Positions 34,811-44,219 of a stretch of DNA of 64,000 bases are shown one piece after another (position 1 is the stretch's first letter; each line of letters begins with the position of its first letter). The position numbers were made by a program, and so were the translations under genes. Source of the stretch: an uncultured Bacteroidales bacterium (GTDB lineage Bacteria > Bacteroidota > Bacteroidia > Bacteroidales > FEN-979). The DNA lies in NCBI GenBank assembly GCA_903887775.1, contig CAISRB010000033.1, positions 1 to 64,000 on the forward strand. The letters are read 5' to 3'. Below the pieces are notes generated by a model. The model was not told where the DNA came from, made no database searches, and saw nothing but the letters and a program-made list of their open reading frames with translations.

Positions 34811-36448
34811 ATGGAAACAACAAACTTCACAGTCTCCGGCAACATTATCGATGTTGTTCAAAAACGGATCTTCAAAGGAAACATTCAGGTTGAGAACGGG
34901 ATTGTCAAAAAGGTAACAGAGACCCCCTGCGACAGGGATTGTTATATTTTGCCGGGACTGATCGATGCCCATGTACACATTGAGAGCTCCATGCTTATTC
35001 CTTCAGAGTTTGCAAGGCTGGCGGTTGTCCATGGCAGTGTGGCAACTGTTTCGGATCCTCATGAGATTGCAAATGTTCTGGGGGTGCCCGGAATAAAATT
35101 CATGATTGAGAATGGTAAAAAAGTTCCGTTTAAATTCAACTTTGGTGCCTCTTCCTGTGTCCCCGCCACATCATTTGAAACTGCCGGAGCAAGTCTGGAG
35201 CTTAAAGAGATTGAAGAACTGCTTTCGATGAAGGAGGTCCGATATCTTTCCGAAATGATGAATTTCCCTGGAGTTTTGTTTGAAAATGCTGATGTGATTG
35301 CGAAAATCAAGCTTGCACATCAACTTGGCAAACCTGTTGACGGGCATGCGCCAGGTCTTAAGGGTGATGATGCGGCAAAATATATCGGCTCAGGAATAAG
35401 TACTGATCATGAATGCTTTACAAAAGAAGAAGCCCTGGGGAAAATAAAGTATGGCATGAAGATCCTTATCCGGGAAGGAAGCGCAGCAAGAAATTTTGAG
35501 GAATTGCACAGCCTTGTCGACGAGTTTCCCGGCATGGTCATGTTCTGCAGTGACGACAAACATCCTGATGATCTGGTTGTAGGGCATATTAATTTACTTG
35601 TCAGGAGAGCATTGGCAAAAGGCCTCGACCTTTTTAATGTGTTACGAGCATGCACCTACAACCCGGTGCATCATTATAAACTTGAGGTAGGCCTTTTACA
35701 GGAGGGTGACAATGCTGATTTCATCATAATTGATAACCTTAAGGATTTCAATGTACTGGAGACTTATATAAACGGTATTAAGGTTGCAGATTCAGGCAAA
35801 ACCATGATATCCCAGGTAAATGAAACCCCCTTCAATAATTTTAACATTTCTGAGGTTTGTGCGAACGATATAAAAATAAAACAGCAGGCCGGACTGATTC
35901 GTGTTCAGGAGGCATATGACGGGCAGCTGATCACCGGCAGCCTGGAGGTTGAGCCATTGCTTGATGATGGTTTTGTAGTTAGTGATCCGGAAAGGGACAT
36001 CCTTAAACTTATCGTTAAAAACCGTTATTCAGAAGCTCCTGCCGCAATCGGATTTATTCATGGGCTGGGTTTGAAAAGAGGGGCAATCGCTTCATGCGTG
36101 GCTCATGACAGCCATAATATACTGGCTGCAGGAACAGATGATGAATCTATTGTCAAAGCAATTAATCTGATCATCAGGAGCAGGGGAGGTATCTCAGTGG
36201 TTGATGGCAGCATCGAAGCAGTTTTACCTTTGCCTTTTGCGGGTATTATGACAGTTGAAGACGGTTATTCAGTTGCTGAAAAATACCGCAGAATGAACCA
36301 TCTGGTGAAGACCCTTCAAAGCACTTTGCGCGCCCCCTTCATGACATTATCCTTTATGGCATTGCTTGTCATCCCTGATCTCAAGCTGAGTGATAAAGGT
36401 CTCTTCGATGGTAAAACCTTTACTTTTACCCAACTGTTTAAAGTTTAA
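34811..36448 (+). CDS. ade: Adenine deaminase
   Basis: 545 residues of the amidohydrolase superfamily; hydrolyses adenine to hypoxanthine and ammonia in purine salvage. The metal motif DAHVHIESSM follows the N-terminal composite domain. SDPHEIANVLG, GHAPGL, STDHECFT and the C-terminal ADE domain (HDSHNI, then GGISVVDG) match the Ade family. The hypoxanthine it makes could be used by Hpt, encoded at 59 kb. Confidence 0.94.
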   Translation: METTNFTVSGNIIDVVQKRIFKGNIQVENGIVKKVTETPCDRDCYILPGLIDAHVHIESSMLIPSEFARLAVVHGSVATVSDPHEIANVLGVPGIKFMIENGKKVPFKFNFGASSCVPATSFETAGASLELKEIEELLSMKEVRYLSEMMNFPGVLFENADVIAKIKLAHQLGKPVDGHAPGLKGDDAAKYIGSGISTDHECFTKEEALGKIKYGMKILIREGSAARNFEELHSLVDEFPGMVMFCSDDKHPDDLVVGHINLLVRRALAKGLDLFNVLRACTYNPVHHYKLEVGLLQEGDNADFIIIDNLKDFNVLETYINGIKVADSGKTMISQVNETPFNNFNISEVCANDIKIKQQAGLIRVQEAYDGQLITGSLEVEPLLDDGFVVSDPERDILKLIVKNRYSEAPAAIGFIHGLGLKRGAIASCVAHDSHNILAAGTDDESIVKAINLIIRSRGGISVVDGSIEAVLPLPFAGIMTVEDGYSVAEKYRRMNHLVKTLQSTLRAPFMTLSFMALLVIPDLKLSDKGLFDGKTFTFTQLFKV

Positions 36449-36470
36449 CAGAAAAAAGTATCTACATATT

Positions 36471-36500
36471 TATGATCATATGATATTATTTTTATATTTG
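36471..36500 (+). promoter_or_regulatory. Palindromic site and -7 box ahead of the ArsR-type gene
   Basis: Overlapping palindromes TATGATCATA (36471-36480) and ATCATATGAT (36475-36484) precede TATATTTG (36493-36500), which fits the Bacteroidota -7 consensus. The ArsR-type gene starts at 36526. Dyads of this size overlapping the promoter are typical autoregulatory ArsR operators. Confidence 0.45.
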
Positions 36501-36525
36501 CTAAGAAATTAAAACCTTGATTACC

Positions 36526-36828
36526 ATGAAGAAGAAACCTGCGTTAGACCTCCAGAAACTGGAAACAGCTGCAAGTAAGCTCAGAGCTATGGCTCATCCG
36601 ATGCGTATTGCAATTATCGACCTTCTTACTGATAACAAGAAACTTACGGTTACTGAGATTTATGAGAATCTGAATATTGAACAAGCTTCAGCCTCACATC
36701 ATCTGAACATTCTGAAGAACAAGGGAATTCTTGAATCAAAAAGGGATGGTAAAATGATTCATTACTCACTCAAGCTGACTACCCTGACCCATGTGATTGA
36801 GTGTATCAACCAATGTGTTGAGGCATGA
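36526..36828 (+). CDS. ArsR-family winged-helix regulator
   Basis: 100 residues. Helix-turn-helix core LRAMAHPMRIAIIDLL is followed by the recognition region IEQASASHHLNILKNKGIL and a beta-wing (SKRDGKMIHYSL). The classical metal site ELCVCDL is absent; only two C-terminal cysteines (IECINQCVEA) could sense redox or metal. I chose the ATG at 36526 rather than the TTG at 36517. A palindrome overlaps its probable promoter. No obvious target besides itself; its 3' end is 3 bases from the convergent Ig-like gene. Confidence 0.9.
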   Translation: MKKKPALDLQKLETAASKLRAMAHPMRIAIIDLLTDNKKLTVTEIYENLNIEQASASHHLNILKNKGILESKRDGKMIHYSLKLTTLTHVIECINQCVEA

Positions 36829-36831
36829 TCT

Positions 36832-38673
36832 TCAGAATGATGACGAGGGAGCCCATTTCTCCTCGACATCCCAGTTTGCTCTGACCTCAATTATCTTATC
36901 AAGAAAAAAGACCTCTTCGGGTTGTATCTTTTTCCTGAAATTCCCGGTATCCCAGCGCCCGTTATAATTACGGTCGAAGATCGCTTTAACTTTAAATTTC
37001 CCCGGGTTTAAATATTCAAACTTAACTTTACCATTACCTTTGATTTGCTTCTCACCCAGAAGTGCATCATGTTCATTTAAAAGCTGAATCACATAATTAC
37101 CGGGACGTTTTGAAATGTCAATTTCAAGGATCAGGTTCCCAAAGTCTCTTAACTGCCTGGTTTTAAATCCGAACCTGAGAGTGTCATTAGCAAGGCCATT
37201 CAGCCCGATAAAAGCAGAATCACGTACAAAAACGGAATAATTTTTATCTTCTTTCCATTTTGTTGCTATTGCAATCGAACGCTTCAGGCTGTCGGTAAAA
37301 TACACTTTTGGCTTCAAGGTATCCTTGTCCTGCATCAGCCTGATAAGGCTTAGTTTGCCTAAGGAAAGCGGATAAGAAAAGGACAAAATAAAATTACCGG
37401 CAAACTGATTAAAGGTTGCTGCGTTGGCGTTAGTGTTGACCCCAAGGAAGATTTTTTCCTGATCTTTTTTACCGGCAGATTTGTTTTCTTTTGACAGCAG
37501 TTCAAGTTTTAATGTATCAAGCACAGAAGTATCCTGACAAACCCTGAGGATCAATGAGTCCATCTTCGGGTCGGTAAGCCATAAGTACAAAGAGTCTTTA
37601 AAAGTCGAATATTCCTGAATCGCCCAGGGCCTGGTTGTGTCACAATTCAATGGTTTCAGATGTAAGGCCTTTACAGGGAAACGGAAATTGATCATCACAA
37701 GCCCTTTCTTGATGACCATGGATTTTTGTATCCTCTGAGTCGAATCAATGTCATCAAACAGGAAGAGCAGATTGTTCGGGATAGCCGGAATCTTTGCCAG
37801 TGAATCTTTTTTAAGAGAATCAGCGGTAGCTTTTTTAGCGCTGTAGCCAGAAGGTCTGACTTTAGTTTCTCCTTTCTTCGTAGTATCTGCGATAATCTTA
37901 AGAGAGTCTTTCAGATTTGCTGAAGAATCGAATTTTGGTTTTGGAATATAATAGGGATGGACAAGGCTGTCGCTGAACGCGACTCTTTCCGATGCCTGAT
38001 CAAAAATCAGGTTCCCGTTCTGATCGACGAGGGCTGTCAGCTTCATCGGGGTAGCCCTCAGGTTGTGGAATATAAATGCTCCTTTCTCATTGGCTTTCGT
38101 CACATAATAGGGCTTAACCTTCAATGGCAGGGAATCGAAAGCAATAGTATCATAACGGTCAATATACAGCAATGCAAATGCCTCCTTTGGAGGAATCAGG
38201 TCAAAGGCATTGACAATAGTCCCCCTTAAGCTGAGAGAATCAATATATGGGCCGGTGCTGAATACGTATCTGAATCCGCTCAGGGCATTGTTTTCGGTAA
38301 TATCGGAAATGGATTTGCCAAAATCAATTGAATAAGTCGTGTTTGCAGAGAGCGTATCTTCCAGTTTCACGACAAGGCTTTTCCCTCTCAGTCTAAGGTC
38401 TGGCACGTTCTTCAGAGGCGGTGATACAGTCACCTCTGTTGCCTGGTTTTTAAGTGCAATGAACTCGTCAAAATCGATTTTTATACTGTTGTCTTTGAAG
38501 TTTGCAGAAAAATTCGGAGGATCAAAGTTCAGGGGTTTAGGCGGTTTTGTGTCCTTCGGGCCGCCCTCGGGCGCTATGGGGTTTGCACATCTCCAGAACA
38601 AAAAACAAGAAGAAAAGAAGAAAAGAAATATGGTCAGCCTCGAATATTTCATAAGGATCAGCTTGCTTGTCAT
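36832..38673 (-). CDS. Ig-like (SbsA/Big_5-type) lipoprotein
   Basis: About 613 residues. A hydrophobic N-terminal segment ends in WRC followed by ANPIAPEGGPKDTKPP, a segment conserved in a widespread Bacteroidota lipoprotein family with an N-terminal Ig-like domain (STGPYIDSLSLRG ends it). Beta-rich repeats follow. Arg at -1 of the predicted lipid cysteine is atypical for signal peptidase II. Three in-frame ATGs are possible (38709, 38673, 38652); I chose 38673 because GGAAG lies 6 bases ahead of it. Function unknown; probably periplasmic or outer-membrane attached. Confidence 0.82.
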   Translation of the reverse strand: MTSKLILMKYSRLTIFLFFFSSCFLFWRCANPIAPEGGPKDTKPPKPLNFDPPNFSANFKDNSIKIDFDEFIALKNQATEVTVSPPLKNVPDLRLRGKSLVVKLEDTLSANTTYSIDFGKSISDITENNALSGFRYVFSTGPYIDSLSLRGTIVNAFDLIPPKEAFALLYIDRYDTIAFDSLPLKVKPYYVTKANEKGAFIFHNLRATPMKLTALVDQNGNLIFDQASERVAFSDSLVHPYYIPKPKFDSSANLKDSLKIIADTTKKGETKVRPSGYSAKKATADSLKKDSLAKIPAIPNNLLFLFDDIDSTQRIQKSMVIKKGLVMINFRFPVKALHLKPLNCDTTRPWAIQEYSTFKDSLYLWLTDPKMDSLILRVCQDTSVLDTLKLELLSKENKSAGKKDQEKIFLGVNTNANAATFNQFAGNFILSFSYPLSLGKLSLIRLMQDKDTLKPKVYFTDSLKRSIAIATKWKEDKNYSVFVRDSAFIGLNGLANDTLRFGFKTRQLRDFGNLILEIDISKRPGNYVIQLLNEHDALLGEKQIKGNGKVKFEYLNPGKFKVKAIFDRNYNGRWDTGNFRKKIQPEEVFFLDKIIEVRANWDVEEKWAPSSSF

Positions 38674-38699
38674 TTTCGCTTCCAAAATTACCAATCGTT

Positions 38700-38732
38700 T
38701 TTGTATCATCTGTGTTTTTTTTATTAATTTTG
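38700..38732 (+). promoter_or_regulatory. Bacteroidota-type promoter of yebC
   Basis: TTTG (38700-38703), a 21-base spacer and TAATTTTG (38725-38732) match the phylum's primary sigma-factor consensus TTTG-N19-21-TAnnTTTG. The yebC ATG is 56 bases further on. This is the best-matching promoter seen in the window. Confidence 0.65.
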
Positions 38733-38788
38733 AACAGGAATTTCCGACAGATCAGATTATTCATTGTTAATTTACAAACAATTACGGC

Positions 38789-39532
38789 ATGTCAGGTCAC
38801 AATAAATGGTCCACCATAAAACGTAAAAAGGGAGCATTGGACTCAAAACGTTCAAAGATGTTCTCTAAAATAATCAAGGATATCACCATATCTGTCAAGG
38901 AAGGAGGCCCTGATCCTGATGGAAATCCAAAACTTCGTCTTGCAATTGCCAATGCCAAGGGCGCTTCAATGCCCAAGGAAACCCTTCAGAGAGCAATTAA
39001 CAAGGGGACTGATAAAGATGCTGCCAGCCTGATTGAAACAACTTATGAAGGAAAAGGACCTCACGGCATTGCAATATTCGTGGAATGTACAACCGACAAT
39101 CTTCAGAGAACCGTTTCAAACATCAGGGCGCATTTTAACAAACATGGAGGGGAGCTAGGTACCAATGGATCCCTCGCCTATTTATTTGACCGAAAAGGCG
39201 TTTTTGAAATTCCGAAGGGAGACCTTGTGCAGGATGACTTTGAGATGGAGCTTATAGATGCCGGGGCAGAGGATATTACAGTTGAAGATGAGTCGTTCAC
39301 GATTACCACCGCAATGGAAGACTTTGGCTCTATGATGAAGAAGCTTGAGTCAATGAACATAGAGCCTCAAAGTGCATCCTTACACAGGATTCCCAAATCG
39401 TATGTCACTCTTGAAGAAGAGTCAACCCGAAAAGGGCTTAAGCTGATCGATATACTGGAAGAAGATGAAGATGTACAAAATGTATTTCATAATCTTCAGA
39501 TCAGTGACGAGATGGCCGAAAAATTCGGATAA
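38789..39532 (+). CDS. yebC: YebC/PmpR-family translational/transcriptional regulator
   Basis: 247 residues with the family opening MSGHNKWSTIKRKKGALDSKR and GGPDPDGNPKLRLAIANAK. Three-domain plan and length are normal. YebC proteins have been studied as transcription factors and more recently as factors that ease ribosome stalling at proline-rich sequences. The stop codon is directly adjacent to the stop of the convergent response regulator, with no base between them. Confidence 0.95.
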   Translation: MSGHNKWSTIKRKKGALDSKRSKMFSKIIKDITISVKEGGPDPDGNPKLRLAIANAKGASMPKETLQRAINKGTDKDAASLIETTYEGKGPHGIAIFVECTTDNLQRTVSNIRAHFNKHGGELGTNGSLAYLFDRKGVFEIPKGDLVQDDFEMELIDAGAEDITVEDESFTITTAMEDFGSMMKKLESMNIEPQSASLHRIPKSYVTLEEESTRKGLKLIDILEEDEDVQNVFHNLQISDEMAEKFG

Positions 39533-40504
39533 TTAGATTTCGCAAATAAACTGGGTCAGGTTTATACCCTTGTGCAGGTTCAGTTTTTTCCTCAGCCTGA
39601 TCCGGGATATTTCAGTACTTGGCGCAGTGATTTTCAGAATATGAGCAATTTCCTTTGTGTTCAGGTTCATTCTGAGCAGGGCGCACAACTTATGATCATT
39701 TGGTGTTAACTGGGGATGCATTTTGCGGAGACGGTCGAAAAATCCGGAATGTATCTTTTCAAAATGAGCCTTGATCCTGTACCAATCGTTGTCAAATTTG
39801 ATATTTTCATCTATTGTCTTCAACACTTTTGCAATCTCATTCCTGGTAATTATTGTATCATTTTTCAGGAGACGGTTGATGTCTTTCTTGATCAAACCAA
39901 TGATCTTATTCTTTTGGCTGATGAAAATGGATGAAGTAGCCAGTTCCCGGTTAATAAGATCCAGCTCCATCTGATGCTTTTGCTTTAAAAGCTGGTTTAC
40001 TTTCTGTTCGGCCCTGATCCTTTCCTGTAACCTGAGGTTACGTTCCTTTTCAGCTTTTTTACGTTGTTCAATTTCATTTTTCAGCTCTGAAATGATCCGT
40101 TCATTAGTAATTTCAAGATTCCTTTGGTAATTGGCAACCTCAATCGCTGCCCTGATCTGGTCTATATCGACAGGTTTGAAAAGATAAGCATAAGGTTTCA
40201 GGGAGAAAGACTTTGTAAATATTTCGCTTTTATTCATTGATGTAAGGAAGATAATCCCGCAATTGTAGTTCTCGGTCAGAACTCTGGCGGCTTCAATACC
40301 GTCCATTTTTCCAGCCAGCTTGACATCCATAATTACAATGTCAGGCTCATGACTATGTTCTTTTAAACCTGCAATACTCTCTACAGCGCTTTCTCCTTTC
40401 GTGTCAATGCCAAGGATGACATATCCTAACTCGGATAATTTTTTTTTCAGGTCATGGGCGATAATCAACTCATCTTCAACGATATAAATACTGATGGGTG
40501 CCAT
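39533..40504 (-). CDS. Response regulator with receiver, coiled coil and LuxR-like HTH
   Basis: 323 residues. The receiver has phosphoacceptor Asp60 (VIMDVKL), Thr in FLTSM and Lys110 (LFKPVD). A charged coiled-coil of about 70 residues (approx. 125-195) leads to a C-terminal LuxR-type helix-turn-helix (LTPNDHKLCALLRMNLNTKE, then IAHILKITAPSTEISRIRLRKKL). This receiver-coil-HTH plan occurs in Bacteroidota regulators. No histidine kinase is next to it. The gene is transcribed towards yebC. Confidence 0.88.
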   Translation of the reverse strand: MAPISIYIVEDELIIAHDLKKKLSELGYVILGIDTKGESAVESIAGLKEHSHEPDIVIMDVKLAGKMDGIEAARVLTENYNCGIIFLTSMNKSEIFTKSFSLKPYAYLFKPVDIDQIRAAIEVANYQRNLEITNERIISELKNEIEQRKKAEKERNLRLQERIRAEQKVNQLLKQKHQMELDLINRELATSSIFISQKNKIIGLIKKDINRLLKNDTIITRNEIAKVLKTIDENIKFDNDWYRIKAHFEKIHSGFFDRLRKMHPQLTPNDHKLCALLRMNLNTKEIAHILKITAPSTEISRIRLRKKLNLHKGINLTQFICEI

Positions 40505-40522
40505 ATTGTTTTTGTTTTGAGA

Positions 40523-41740
40523 TTAAAATTTGAAGTCAGCTTTTTTAAGAATATTATATGTGTCGATAGCAATGACCAATTCTTCATTCGTAGGCATTAC
40601 CATTGCAATAACCTTTGATCCGGGCTTTGTAAGTATGGCCTCCCTGCCCAGGATACCGTCATTCCGGACGGCATCAAATTCAACACCAAGAAATTCCATA
40701 TTCTGGAGTATTCGTTTTCGTGTTTCAAAATCGTTTTCACCGATTCCACCTGTAAAAATGATGAGGTCGACCCCACCCATCGCAGCAGCATAAGCCCCGA
40801 TATATTTTTTAACCCTGTAAGCGTACATCTCAAGGGCCAGCTCGGCGCGTTCAACGCCTTGAGCAGCAGCCATCTCCACATCCCTCATATCATAAGAGAT
40901 CCCTGAGATTCCGCAAATTCCACTTTGTTTATTGAACAGGTTGTTGGTGTCCTTGATGCTGAGGTTTTCTTTTTCGGCAATGTAAAGCAATACCCCTACA
41001 TCCACATCCCCTGTGCGTGTACCCATCATCAGGCCTTCAACAGGAGTAAACCCCATCGAAGTGTCAACAGATTTTCCATTTTTGACGGCAGCCATAGAAG
41101 ATCCATTCCCCAGGTGACAGGTTATGATATTGCTTGATTTATAGTTTTTCCCAAGATACCTGCATGCCTTTTCGGCCACGAACAGGTGCGATGTGCCATG
41201 ATAACCGTAGCGCCGTATCCTGTATTTCTCATAATACTCATAGGGTAGGGGATAAAGGTAGGCATGGGGAGGCATGGTCTGATGGAAAGATGTATCAAAG
41301 GTAGCTACCTGTGGTACATTGGGAAGGATCGCTTCCATTGACAAAATGCCTTTCAGGTTTGCAGGGTTATGTAAAGGTGCCAGTTCTATGCATCTTTCTA
41401 TTCCTTCTTTAACTTCTGCATCGATCTGGACGCTGTTTTTAAATTTCTCACCGCCGTTCACGACCCTGTGGCCAACAGCTTCAATCTCTGTTATGTCCTT
41501 GATTACACCATGCTCGGGGTGTTTGAGTGTTTCAAGGATAAGGAAAATCCCATCCTGGTGATCGGGGATGGGTTTAACAATTTTTAGTTTTTCTTTATTG
41601 GTAACGTGGTGGGTAAGTTCGCTTTTTTCAAGACCGATCCGCTCAAGCAGGCCCTTAGCTAAGAGCTCAGCCTCTATGCCAATATCAAACAGCCGGTATT
41701 TGATCGATGAACTTCCGCAATTTAATACCAGAATTTTCAT
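40523..41740 (-). CDS. ackA: Acetate kinase
   Basis: 405 residues. ASKHA fold with N-terminal MKILVLNCGSSSIKYRLF, catalytic FDTSFHQTMP, HLGNGSSMAAV and the ATP-binding FTGGIGENDFETR. It converts acetyl phosphate and ADP to acetate and ATP, a key energy step in fermentation. The partner phosphotransacetylase gene (pta) is not adjacent, although it usually is. A 10-bp inverted repeat lies 35 bases upstream of its start. Confidence 0.97.
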   Translation of the reverse strand: MKILVLNCGSSSIKYRLFDIGIEAELLAKGLLERIGLEKSELTHHVTNKEKLKIVKPIPDHQDGIFLILETLKHPEHGVIKDITEIEAVGHRVVNGGEKFKNSVQIDAEVKEGIERCIELAPLHNPANLKGILSMEAILPNVPQVATFDTSFHQTMPPHAYLYPLPYEYYEKYRIRRYGYHGTSHLFVAEKACRYLGKNYKSSNIITCHLGNGSSMAAVKNGKSVDTSMGFTPVEGLMMGTRTGDVDVGVLLYIAEKENLSIKDTNNLFNKQSGICGISGISYDMRDVEMAAAQGVERAELALEMYAYRVKKYIGAYAAAMGGVDLIIFTGGIGENDFETRKRILQNMEFLGVEFDAVRNDGILGREAILTKPGSKVIAMVMPTNEELVIAIDTYNILKKADFKF

Positions 41741-41775
41741 AATTTGAACAAGATGTTTGTAGTAAGTTTTAGTTG

Positions 41776-41802
41776 ATTATCAGGTAACGAACACCTGGTA
41801 AT
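41776..41802. promoter_or_regulatory. Inverted repeat upstream of ackA
   Basis: ATTATCAGGT (41776-41785) and ACCTGGTAAT (41793-41802) pair over 10 positions with one G-T wobble and a 7-base loop. It lies 35 bases ahead of the ackA start (minus strand), in the 250-base gap before the GH3-like gene. It may be an operator or a leader hairpin. I see little else in this gap beyond a TATTTTTG box at 41952-41959 before the GH3-like gene. Confidence 0.4.
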
Positions 41803-41992
41803 TCATTTATTGTTAGGGTAAGCAAACTTACGACTAAAATACATGAATACAAATAGAAAAAGAAAAAAATTAAGGAATTTATATGGTGAATGTTATATTA
41901 TTAATAATCACGATATTTTCCCTCCGGAACAGATATTTCCGATTAAGGTTGTATTTTTGGTCTGCAAATTCAGGTAAAATTCTCCTTCGCCA

Positions 41993-43513
41993 ATGCCTTT
42001 GATCAATTCGGTCATTTCGTGGTTGATGAAAAAGCGGATCCACCAGATCGAGCTGTTCATGAAATACCCCCTGGAAGTCCAGCAGGAATTGTTAAAAAAA
42101 CTCCTTAATTCAGCCAGGAACACAGAATGGGGAAAATGTTATGATTTCCGTTCGATTCAGACCTACGAAGATTTCAGGAATCGTGTAACATTGAATGATT
42201 ATGAATCTCTGAAACCTTTTATTGACAGGCTTAGACAGGGAGAGCAAAATGTACTCTGGCCATCCGAGATTAAATGCTTTGCAAAATCCTCAGGGACCAC
42301 AAATGATAAAAGCAAATTCATACCGGTGAGCCAGGAAGCTCTTGAGGAATGCCATTTCAAGGGAGGGAAAGACCTGCTTTCGATTTATTGCAATAACCAT
42401 CCTGAAACAAATCTTTTTTCAGGTAAAGCTATTGCAATGGGAGGGACCCATCAGATCGTGGAAGCAAACAATGATTCCTATTACCTCGGTGACCTTTCGG
42501 CAATCCTTATCCAGCACCTGCCTGTATGGGTCGAATACTTAAGGACACCTGACCTTTCAATCGCCCTGATGGAGGAATGGGAATCCAAAATAGAGAAAAT
42601 GGCTGCCGCCACAGTACCCCATGATGTTACCAACATTTCGGGAGTTCCTTCCTGGACGCTGTTAATGCTGAAAAAAGTACTTGAGATCACCGGAAAAAAA
42701 CATTTGCTTGAAGTTTGGCCGAATTTTGAATTGTATATACATGGGGGCGTGAATTTTGTGCCTTACAGGGAACAGTTCAAACAATTGCTTCCCGGAGATA
42801 CAGTGAATTATCTTGAAACATACAATGCCTCGGAGGGATTTTTCGGTATTCAGGACCGCAGCAGCGCAAATGACATGCTCCTGATGCTGGATTATGGAAT
42901 ATTTTATGAGTTTATTCCATTTGAAGAAAATAGTTTGGATACTTCAGATATAGTCTCTCTCAGCGATGTAAAGACAGGGATAAACTATGCCGTCATAATT
43001 ACAACCAACGGAGGCCTGTGGCGATATAACCTGGGCGATACTGTAACTTTCACTTCCCTCCGGCCATACCGGATCCGGATTACGGGCAGGACAAAGAATT
43101 TTATCAATGCTTTCGGGGAAGAGCTGATAGTGGATAATGCTGAAAAAGCCTTGTCTATTGCATGCAGGAAATGTAATGCCCTGCTTTGTGAATTTACTGC
43201 TGCACCGGTTTATTATGGTGAACAGAGAGGGGCTCATGAATGGCTGATTGAATTTGAAAAACCACCCGACGATCTCGGGTTTTTTACTGAAACCCTTGAT
43301 AATGCTTTAAAATCTCTGAATTCTGACTATGAAGCCAAGAGGTACCACGACCTGTTACTTGGCGAGCCGCTTATACGTGTAATGCCCAAAGGCACATTTT
43401 ATCGCTGGTTAAAGGAAAAAGGGAAACTTGGAGGTCAGAATAAGGTTCCCCGCCTCGCAAATGAAAGAAAGTATGTGGAGGCTCTCCTTTCGCTGGTTCC
43501 GGGGGTAAAATAA
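41993..43513 (+). CDS. GH3-family acyl-adenylating enzyme
   Basis: 506 residues. The ANL-type phosphate loop is KSSGTTNDKSKFIP; other adenylation segments are YNASEGFFGIQD, LWRYNLGDTVTF and ITGRTKNFINAFGEELIVDNAE. In plants GH3 proteins conjugate auxin or jasmonate to amino acids; bacterial members of this family have no settled substrate. Followed 80 bases later by a deoxynucleoside kinase with no evident connection. The ATG at 41993 gives a normal N terminus. Confidence 0.85.
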   Translation: MPLINSVISWLMKKRIHQIELFMKYPLEVQQELLKKLLNSARNTEWGKCYDFRSIQTYEDFRNRVTLNDYESLKPFIDRLRQGEQNVLWPSEIKCFAKSSGTTNDKSKFIPVSQEALEECHFKGGKDLLSIYCNNHPETNLFSGKAIAMGGTHQIVEANNDSYYLGDLSAILIQHLPVWVEYLRTPDLSIALMEEWESKIEKMAAATVPHDVTNISGVPSWTLLMLKKVLEITGKKHLLEVWPNFELYIHGGVNFVPYREQFKQLLPGDTVNYLETYNASEGFFGIQDRSSANDMLLMLDYGIFYEFIPFEENSLDTSDIVSLSDVKTGINYAVIITTNGGLWRYNLGDTVTFTSLRPYRIRITGRTKNFINAFGEELIVDNAEKALSIACRKCNALLCEFTAAPVYYGEQRGAHEWLIEFEKPPDDLGFFTETLDNALKSLNSDYEAKRYHDLLLGEPLIRVMPKGTFYRWLKEKGKLGGQNKVPRLANERKYVEALLSLVPGVK

Positions 43514-43592
43514 ATAATAAAATCTCTTGAAAATTCACAGGTATTTGTTCAGGTCATAAAATTCATGTAGGTTTGACAGTAAATTCCTGTTT

Positions 43593-44207
43593 ATGCATAT
43601 TGCCATTGCCGGTAATATAGGGTCCGGAAAAACTACCCTTACAGGCCTTCTGGCTAAAAATTTGAAATGGGAACCACATTATGAGGACGTGGATACGAAC
43701 CCTTACCTGCATAGTTTCTATGAAGACATGCAGAGATGGTCATTCAATCTTCAGGTGTACTTTCTTAACAGCCGTTTCAGACGTATCATCGAGATCAGGA
43801 AGTCGGGCAAAACGGTAATCCAGGACCGCACGATATATGAAGATGCATACATTTTTGCGCCCAATCTTCATGCCATGAACCTGATGAGTACCCGGGATTA
43901 TGAGAACTACAGATCGTTGTTTGAACTGATCAGTTCCCTGATCAAACCACCCGATTTGATCATTTACCTCAGGGCAAGTGTTCCGACCCTCGTAAATCAG
44001 ATCCAGAAACGCGGAAGGGAATATGAAAGCGCCATCCGGATAGATTATCTTAAGAACCTCAACGATATGTACGAGGAATGGGTGGAAAATTATAAACTCA
44101 CGAAGATTCTCTTTATCGATGTAGACAATTTAAAGTTCAGCGAAAGTACTGAACATCTTGGAGTGGTCATCGATAAAGTGAATGCAGAACTTCATGGTCT
44201 GTTTTAG
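43593..44207 (+). CDS. Deoxynucleoside kinase
   Basis: 204 residues. P-loop GNIGSGKTT at 7-15, the DRT-type motif (QDRTIYED) for substrate and base binding, and a LID-like QKRGREYE segment. The family phosphorylates deoxyadenosine, deoxycytidine or deoxyguanosine in nucleotide salvage. Substrate cannot be told from the sequence. It lies 12 bases ahead of kdsB. Confidence 0.9.
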   Translation: MHIAIAGNIGSGKTTLTGLLAKNLKWEPHYEDVDTNPYLHSFYEDMQRWSFNLQVYFLNSRFRRIIEIRKSGKTVIQDRTIYEDAYIFAPNLHAMNLMSTRDYENYRSLFELISSLIKPPDLIIYLRASVPTLVNQIQKRGREYESAIRIDYLKNLNDMYEEWVENYKLTKILFIDVDNLKFSESTEHLGVVIDKVNAELHGLF

Positions 44208-44219
44208 CCCCTGCTGCCT

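Noticed and set aside
41741-41992. tRNA or other structured RNA gene in the ackA-GH3 gap
   Set aside because: No cloverleaf arms or CCA-adjacent acceptor stem could be found; only short A/T-rich hairpins.
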